Below, piece by piece: positions 56,738 through 64,000 of a DNA stretch of 64,000 bases. Below the pieces are notes generated by a model, which saw only the letters and a program-made list of their open reading frames with translations, made no database searches and was not told the DNA's origin. Source of the stretch: Diphasiastrum complanatum (Eukaryota > Streptophyta > Lycopodiopsida > Lycopodiales > Lycopodiaceae). Within the stretch, counting starts at the first letter, position 1. Each line of letters opens with the position of its first letter. A program made the translations under genes and the position numbers. The stretch spans positions 43,442,038 to 43,506,037 of the forward strand of contig CM055112.1 of assembly GCA_029204225.1 (NCBI GenBank), in the 5' to 3' direction.

Positions 56738-59400
56738 TTTGTTCTTTTTTAGTCACAACTTCCAAAGTCAGGACTTTAGAATTAGTAGACCTTCACTTCA
56801 AGTTCATAGTTTGGTATCAGAGCCAAGGTCTATTATGTTTCTTTCTTTGTGAAGTTGATGTGAGGGCCTTGTGTATTCATTTTTGAAATAAATGCCAATA
56901 CACAAGACTTTGTATGTTTACTTTCAAATAGATTTCCCTTCCGTTCGAATTTTCTTTTTCGTACAAGATCTCTTTAATATTAGAGCTAATAGACTCCATT
57001 TGAGGGATCCTTGAGAATTGGACCTCCAACTTGCTTTCTATTTTAGAGACAATACTTTGTTAATGCGAGCTTCTATCTTTCTTTTTGGAGAATGGCATTT
57101 CTTTGAATCACACGTCTATTCGTACTTTTTGCCTTGAGTTTGTGTATATCAGGTGAATTCCAAAAAAACTCCAATCAAAGGTGGATAGCAACTCAAGCTC
57201 CTCTTCATCTATGTCGTCATCTCCTTATGTCTCTTCCAAGTCAACTTCCTCTACTCGATCTAGGAAAAGGAGGTTTGCTAAGGTTGATAATAAACTTTTT
57301 AAGTCTTCTAAGTTCGATGGAGACAGTAGCAATGAAGAGAGTTTGCTTGTCTGGATTCGAAATCTTGATACTTTCTTTGAGAAAAGTAGATACTCAAATC
57401 ATTCCAAGATTTGATTTGCAACGTTACATCTAGATAAGTATGCATTACTATGGTGGGCAACTATGAAATCTAATCACGAAGCTGCATCCACTTGGCATAG
57501 CTTTAAAAAGCAAATTAAAGCCCACTTTTTGCCAAAAGACTATAAGAAAGATACTTTAGATGCTTGGGACATCTTTAGACAAAAGCAAAAATGAGAAAGT
57601 AGCTGAGTATGTTAAGAGATTTTGAGAGTTGCTTTTGAAAGTTCAAACTTTACATTCCATTTCGCCTAGGCTTATGTTCCTATTATAGAAAGTTTATTTG
57701 CCATTTTGCTCATATAGCCTCACCAATACATGAACTCACTAAGAAGAGGGTAAAATTTCATTGGTATAAGAAAGAGCGAAACGCCTTTGATACTCTAAAG
57801 CATGCACTTACCACGGGACCTGTTCTTGTCATTCCTGACCTTCGTAAGCCTTTCTTTGTAGAAGTGGATGCAAGTTTAGACTATATTGGGGCAGTCTTAA
57901 ACCAAGAAGGTCATGTTGTAGCCTTTGAAAGTAGACGACTTCAAGGGGCAAAAGTACAGTATGACATTTATGAAAAAAAACTTTTGGCCATTATTCATGC
58001 CCTTAAGTTATGGAAGCACTTTCTTCTAGGAAATGATTTCCTAGTTAAAACAGATCATCAAAGCCTTAGGTACTTTCTCACCCAGCAACTAATTCGAGAA
58101 AAACATCTAAAATGGGCTAACTACGTTAGCACTTTCCATTTTCAGCTACTTCATCACCCAAGAAAGGACAATAAGGTCGTGGATGCATTATCAAGAATCC
58201 CCAAGGTCAACCATATTTTCTTAGCATATCATGAAGATTTCCTTCCTATGAAAAGTATGTATGCTAGTGAGCGAGGATTAAAAACTCCAGGATTACTTCA
58301 TCCTTTGCCTATTCCTAAAGCACCTTGGGAACATATGACCATGGACTTTATCTCTGGATTCCCTAAAACCAAAAATGGAAATGAGATGATATGGACTATC
58401 ATTGATAGATTTAGCAAACATGCTCATTTTATTCCCTATAAGAAAAAGCTTAAGGGACCCGAAGCAGCTCATTTGTTTATCCGTCACATCTTTAGGCTGC
58501 ATGGACTACCCAAAAGTATAGTGTCCCATCGGGATATGAGATTTACTAGCAACTTTTGGAGAGCCCTTTTTGATAATCTGGGGACAACCCTTAAATTATC
58601 TTCCTCCTTCGATCCCCAAACTGATGGTCAAAGTGAAATTACCAATCGAACCATCATAGATTTGTTGAGAAATTATGTAAGTGATCAAAAGACTCAATGG
58701 GAACACTATCTTCCTATACTAGAATTTGCTTACAATAACACCGTTCATTCTTCTACTGGTAAAGCGCCTTTTGAAGTAATGTATGGAAAACCGATTGTGC
58801 CTCCTCTATTGAGGACTAAAGAAAAGATATTTGCCTCAGATGAATTTGTGCAGGATTATCAAGACACCTTTTTAAAGGTTCAATAATCCATCGCAAGTGC
58901 ACAACAGAAACAGCAGAAAAGTGGAAATATGCATCGGAGGGCAATCAAGTACGAAGAAGGAGAACTAGTTCTCCTAAAATTTGAAAAGAAAAGGCTCAGG
59001 AAAAAGAAGGGCAGCATGAAACTCTACCCAAAACTAGCCCAAAAATATTATGGACCTTTTAAAGTCAAGAAAGTAATCAATGAGGTTACATGTGAGCTTG
59101 ACTTGCCTATTACTTGGAAAATCCATAACAAATTCCATGTAAGCTTGCTAAAGAAATTCAATGGCATAGAACCAGAAGGATTTACAGACTCCAAACCTCC
59201 AGAAGTTCAAGGAACCGAAAAAATCCTTCAACCTGAGCAGATCTTGATGCACAAGACAAGAACTGGAAGAAAGGGGATAACTTCTACATTATACCTCCTC
59301 AAATTTAAGAACTATCCTACTACGGATGCAAGATGGATGGAAGAAAAATTCTTCCAAGAGTATCCAGAAATTTTGAATGTTTATTTGAAAGTTAGATATT
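56738..59400 (+). pseudogene. Chromovirus (Ty3/gypsy) deletion derivative
   Basis: Primer-binding site TGGTATCAGAGCC lies near 56810. Gag runs 57181-57414 and on in broken frames, then an internal deletion near 57715 removes protease and most of RT. RNase H (57780-58205) has VDAS, YEKKLLAI and TDHQSL. Integrase (58280-58883) has MDFISG, HRD where the catalytic SDRD-type Asp is replaced by His, and QTDGQSEITNRT. After an in-frame stop at 58884 the same frame continues from 58929 to the chromodomain (YYGPFKVKKV, HNKFHVSLLKKF, YLLKFKNYP..ARWMEE). Chromodomains guide chromoviruses to heterochromatin. No 3' LTR was found. Confidence 0.9.
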
Positions 59401-59537
59401 GTTACATTGACCACATAGATAATTTTCTTTTAGCATACTTACATACATGTATTTTTTTTCTTTTCAAATTTATTAAGCTCTCCATGATTTCTACTTCCTT
59501 TGAAAGTATATGCACAAATGAAAAACTCTCTAGCTGA

Positions 59538-59786
59538 TGGTTCTCGTCCTAACTCTTTTTTCCTATGACAAAATTGAAGAAGAGGTCACATACATATAAT
59601 ATTACAAAAAAAAAACATAAAAATTAGAGATTTAAAAAGTATACCATATCATTCTTCAACCCCACATAGCCAGCATGACCCACATGCAAACTTCTCATGA
59701 ATTTTGCACTGTTTCTTTCTCTCATCTTCTGTTGAAAGCCAAATATACCAATAATAAAGTTAAATTTTTCAAAACATTCTTTTTAT
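59538..59786. other. Non-coding junction
   Basis: Between the chromovirus C-terminus and the minus-strand Copia. A run of A at about 59605. Nothing else seen. Confidence 0.4.
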
Positions 59787-61550
59787 TTACATACAGAAGT
59801 GAAATACAATAATGTTTTTTCTTGAATACCTAGTGTTTTGGAGAATCGTAGATATGTTGAGATTTGAGCCACTTTTCTTGATATTGCAACTAGCAAGGCT
59901 TATTTGGCTCAATGGCTTCTTCTTCGTGAATGCTTCCTCAGGTGTTATCTTTGGTATGGCAATGGTAGGCATTCTATTTTGAAAATAGACTGCCGTGTTG
60001 CATGCTTCTGACCAAAACTCTTTTGGTAGTTTCATCTAAGCTAGCATAGATTTGGCACTTTCCACAATCGTCCGATTCTTGCGCTCAGCTACACCATTGA
60101 GAGCAAGAGTATGAGCTTGCGTAAATTGTCTTTTAATCCCACATTGATCACAAAGATCATTGAAGTCATTAGACTTGTATTCACCTCCACTATCTGATTT
60201 TAGGACTTTGATCTTCCTACCTGTCTGATTTTCGACCAATGCTTTGAAGCTTTTGAAGTTGTCAAATACATCTGATTTCTTCTTCAAGAAGTAGATCCAC
60301 GTCTTATATGACATATCATCAATAAAGGTCATGAAATAGAAGGCTTTACCTAAGGACATGGTCCTCATAGGGCTGTGTAAATATGTGTAGATTAAATCCA
60401 AGATGTTCTTTGCTCTTGCAACACCCCCTTTATTGAACTTCTCTCGATGCTGCTTCCCATATACACAAGATTTGCACATCGATTTCAAGTGATCTTCTAT
60501 GGTAGGCAATCTTGTTACCATCTCCAATTTTCTCACTTCCCAAGTTCAAGTGACCAAGCCTCTTATGCCACAACTCAGTTTGCGATGGAATGGACGATAC
60601 AAGTCCATGTTGCCCCTTGATTGTAGCATTCAGCCTATACAATTTTGTATTGGGCTCTCTTGTTCCATTCGCAATAACTTTGAACTTTTGGTTCACATCC
60701 TTCACAAAGCAACGATCATGAGCAAATTCTACTTTCAACTTTTGATCAGTAATGACTCCAACAGAAAGTAGATTTTTCTTCAAACCTGGTACGTAAAGTA
60801 CTTCCCTGATCATCCTGCTTTTGCCATCAGGTAGTTGGATTGAAATGGTGCCTATCCCCTTGATCTTGCACACCTCACCATTTGCTTGTGAAACGGGCGT
60901 TCCATTATCCAACACTTTCATGCTACTGAACCAATTCTTGTTACCTATCATGTGTCTTGTGGCTCCCGATTTAATATACCACGTCTGATCATCTTGATTA
61001 GATGACAATGCAGATACGAAGATGCTAGAGTCTTCAATCTCACCCTCATCGACAAGGTTACCTGCTTGTTTTGGTTTCCCCTTGTCTTGTTTCACCAGGA
61101 ATTTGCGACATTCACTCTTCCAATGGCCCTGTACCACAATGGAAGCACTTGTCTTTCTTCTTGGTCTTATTGGAAGATCCCTCATCCTCCTGAGACTTGA
61201 CAAATTGCTGCTTAGACTTCTTCTTACCCTTGCCCTTGCCTTGTTTTTGGCATGTCGCAAGTGCCTGATCGTCAGTATTTTGACGTCTAGCTTTCACCAT
61301 TTCTCACCATTGCTCTTCTTGCATCAAGATTCTTGTGAGCTCGTCAAAGGTTGGAAATCTTTCTCTTGATGCTATTGCGCTCACAAACATCTGATAGGGT
61401 CCTGCAATGCCACACAATGCATTGTGCACCAGCTCCACATCACGTATGCGCTCATCGATAGAATGCAGTCTCTTGATTCTGGTCATGTACGTCTTAATGT
61501 GCTCTCCTTGATTTTGTGTGCTGATCCACGCGCTTGCAAGCACGTCTCAC
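59787..61550 (-). pseudogene. Copia gag-protease-integrase, minus strand, catalytic residues lost
   Basis: Gag end at 61543-61304 (YMTRIKRLHSIDERI, LCGIAGPYQMFVSAI). The zinc knuckle is split by a frameshift (CFHCG, then GHWKSEC). Protease reads WYIKSGATRHM, with Lys for the catalytic Asp. Pre-integrase: VLYVPGLKKNLLSVG and ELWHKRLGHLN. Integrase (60480-59960) has CKSCVYGKQ, LDLIYTYLHSPM (Tyr replacing the first catalytic Asp), KSDSGGEYKSN and NGVAERKNRT. It ends at about 59790 with no RT. The loss of two catalytic Asp residues shows long inactivity. Confidence 0.9.
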
Positions 61551-62226
61551 TTTGGAACACTATGTGTTCTTTGGTTTTGAAGCGCGCAACCAGTCCTCAC
61601 GGCCTCCACGACCTCTCCTCCTCTTTCCTGATTTCTTGCTTCTTTTCAAGCCAAATCAGCTTGTTCTTGTGCAATTCTGGAGCATTTTCGATCCAATCTG
61701 AATCTGTAGCTGGCTGCGCCCTATCTCTACGCCCTGGAGAAACTTTTCAGATCTGTATTTGACCTTGAAATGATTGAGAACAGCTGGTTTTTCCAACAAT
61801 TTTTTGATTTTTACCAAGAAACCCTTCTTCAGCTCTTTTCCAAGCAATTATCAGCTTTACTCTGAGTTTTTTTCTTACAAATTCAACCTCTCTGAGGTCG
61901 CCCTAGTCCTACCAATCTGATGGGACTGACGACATATGATTTGGTAAGGATTTCACCACACACGATTCAACTTTGTAGAGAAAGCTTCAAAACCCCACCG
62001 AAGCTGAGAAATTCACAATTTTCTCAGTTTTTCACCAAATCCTGTCCTGTCAATTGCTATAACCACTATCACTGCTCTTTGCAGCTCCTCTGCAAATCCC
62101 TTTACGCCTAACGACTAACTATACAATGACTTTTCTTTCCGTCTTCAGCCCGACGTAAACCCCAAACTCTCAGAAGACTTCTCTTCTCCTGAAGCTCTCT
62201 TCTATGACGATGCTATACTATGTACA
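61551..62226 (-). mobile_element. Gag N-terminal remnant and leader of the minus-strand Copia
   Basis: Only scattered Gag-like pieces (FQSETCLQA) are readable. The rest is leader sequence up to the primer-binding site at 62227. Confidence 0.5.
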
Positions 62227-62620
62227 CTCCTTGTACGACTCTGATACCAACTTAGAATTTGCTTTGCATAGGAACACAGATCATGCTACACAGTAACACA
62301 GACAGAAAATACTCTCCATTGCAAGCTCACATAGCAATTGTATTTCTCAAAATGAAATTACACTGTACATATAGTTGTTCACTCAGGCAACCCATGCATG
62401 ACCTAGGTTGTCGTTGGCGGGACCCATGTCCCGTCGACTTGCCTCGTGGCGAGGCCAATTGATCCTTATCCACTGATAGGACCCACAATACATTAGCATA
62501 GTGATTCTACTTTAATTCTAACTAAAATGAATATGATAGATGGTTGGATTGAGAAAATCAATGTAACATTAATGTAATTGCATTGTCAAATCATGGTTTA
62601 TAGGGTTAACTAGAGTTAAT
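62227..62620 (-). mobile_element. Primer-binding site and LTR of the minus-strand Copia
   Basis: CTCTGATACCA at about 62228-62238 is the reverse complement of TGGTATCAGAG. The LTR follows from about 62239, with its outer limit not resolved. Confidence 0.6.
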
Positions 62621-62628
62621 AGCACCAA

Positions 62629-62735
62629 ATAGTTCAGTGTTTCAAATTTTTGCCTACAAATATTTTCAAATTCAAGGCTTTTCACCAACACATATTTTCA
62701 GATTCATAGTTCAGTGTTTCAAATTTTGGCCTGCA
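62629..62735 (+). repeat. Direct repeat, about 77-bp spacing
   Basis: TAGTTCAGTGTTTCAAATTT occurs at about 62630 and again at about 62707, just upstream of the ATG at 62744. Confidence 0.75.
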
Positions 62736-62743
62736 CATAAAGA

Positions 62744-63070
62744 ATGGCGTCATCAAAGAAGCCATGCTCCTCAATCAAGTATGTGATTCTCTTCAATGAG
62801 AAAGATGACAATGGATTATGGGTGCCAAGAAAATATTCAAAAGACTCTTGGGTTCTGATGCATTCATCATCAAAAGGAACATTTCAAAAAAGCAAAAGGA
62901 CAAAACCATTATTTTGATCTTATTGGAAGGTCAGAATTTTGGATTTCAGAACATCATCAATCGTAAAATCTATTTCCGAAATTTTAGTCCAACATGTATA
63001 TATGCAGTCAGAGATAAACGTGCAAGGATTCAACCGTCAGGATCACAAAAAAACAACTATGAGTATTGAT
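62744..63070 (+). pseudogene. Unidentified gene remnant, first segment
   Basis: An ATG at 62744 opens MASSKKPCSSIKYVILFNEK, ending at 62917. An overlapping frame from 62818 reads IILILLEGQNFGFQNIINRK to 63069. The overlap suggests one gene with a frameshift near 62850. Basic, no recognised domain. Confidence 0.35.
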
Positions 63071-63539
63071 ATATTATAATACTTTGATTTTTTTGTCATT
63101 CCTTATCATTTATTACTAAACTTGCCAATCTGATCATTTTTCTCTTATAGATTTATATCCATCCAATGTAAATGAATGAGAACCAAGTGGATCTCTTGCA
63201 AGTGTGTTAGATGTAATACATATTGACATTGGACATCTGTAATATAGAGGTAGAACTGCAAAAGACCTTGCTGATTGTAGAAACTTCTTTTATGAATCCA
63301 TGTACATTTCTGATTCTTTTCAAGTGTCAATGTACACAAAACCCCAACAATGTTTGTATGCAAAAATTTATCAGATAGATTTATCTAGCTTATGGATGAA
63401 GATTGGGACAAAAAATCAGATGGAGAAATAGAATGCAAAATTAAAATATCTTCCATGTGCTTTCGCTATAAAATAGAAAAGCAAATGTTGAGCTTATGCT
63501 TCCATTATCAAAAATGAAAAAAAAAGCAGGAGTAAATGG

Positions 63540-63730
63540 GTGCCACTCGATCACGACTTGGAATCCAGTGGACATTCTAAGCGAAAAAATATTAAAATAA
63601 TATACAATAATGCACTTTTGACATGTGTTGAGGTGGAAGATGATTGTTGCCTTAATGACATCAAGCAGGAACTATTGCTCCTAGAAGATGATATACTTTC
63701 AAATTTTAGATTCATTTCAAACAGCAAACT
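63540..63730 (+). pseudogene. Unidentified exon-like segment
   Basis: The open frame PLDHDLESSGHSKRKNIKII, then CLNDIKQELLLLEDDIL, ends at a consensus donor GTAAGT at 63731. It may be a second exon of the gene starting at 62744. Family unknown. Confidence 0.35.
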
Positions 63731-63839
63731 CGTAAGTAACTGTAAACACGCTATTCTTTATGTATAATTACTTTCAAAAATTGCTCATATAACCTTTATA
63801 CTAACCTTTATAATAAATGTGTTAAATTCACAACTACAG

Positions 63840-64000
63840 ATATAGGCATTTTGCCACACGATGCTGCCACGCAAACCCGATACTTAATCAAAATTTTCAC
63901 ATTTTTCTTTGCGTGGCTCTGCCACGCGTGGTACATCCACATCAAATCCAGGCTGGATGTGGGTCCGGCAATGATTTTTTTTTTCTCATGGCTCTGCCAC
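63840..64000. repeat. GCCACGCGTGG-type stretch at the window end
   Basis: TGCCAC, CCACGC and TGCCACGCGTGG recur as at 2700-3030. The window ends inside it, so its extent is unknown. Confidence 0.6.

Overview
This looks like nuclear DNA of a land plant, probably a fern. The evidence is a PPR-DYW organellar RNA-editing gene of fern-like style, a TPD1-type secreted peptide gene, GT-AG introns and a very dense load of decayed Copia and Ty3/gypsy retrotransposons. No RNA genes, operons or CRISPR arrays were seen. The only two genes that look intact are the PPR-DYW gene (4116-6977, four exons) and the TPD1-like gene (32740-33759, three exons). Most of the rest is nested, truncated mobile DNA with stops and frameshifts.

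Layout. 1-3735: inverted fragment of a chromovirus, Copia RNase H remnant, CT microsatellite, GCCACGCGTGGC-rich stretch and a LINE 3' end. 4116-6977: the PPR gene, followed by a compound microsatellite and a 0.5-kb repeat that recurs inverted at 56.0-56.5 kb. 7.96-16.37 kb: a pile of Copia and gypsy fragments. 16.37-19.69 kb: a block repeated directly at 52.97-55.99 kb. 19.69-23.09 kb: Copia remnants. 23.09-29.43 kb: the most unusual segment. It holds two partial copies of a transposase-like minus-strand gene. Between them lie a centromeric-histone (CENH3)-like pseudogene and an unrecognised acidic-protein gene, read divergently from a shared promoter region whose two ends carry the same leader motif. 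30.2-31.0 kb: a foldback element. 32.7-33.8 kb: the TPD1-like gene. 34.7 kb: a cytochrome P450 C-terminal fragment. 36-39 kb: unidentified exons and LTR debris. 39.13-49.38 kb: a 10-kb nested insertion bounded by Copia LTR ends and an ATGAC target-site duplication. It lies inside the RNase H of a minus-strand Copia element (54.06 to 38.84 kb) and itself contains a tandem GAG-only LTR array. 56.7-59.5 kb: the second chromovirus copy. 59.8-62.2 kb: a minus-strand Copia with lost catalytic residues. 62.7-64 kb: an unidentified gene remnant and another GCCACGCGTGG-type stretch.

The genes do not form a pathway. The PPR-DYW protein would edit organellar transcripts and the TPD1-like protein would be a secreted signal. 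The best candidate for something undescribed is the 24.4-27.0 kb divergent pair, a CENH3-like histone and an unknown acidic protein, embedded in a transposase-bearing region. Both are now decayed, so a function would have to be sought in intact relatives. All family assignments come from reading motifs by eye; no database search was possible.
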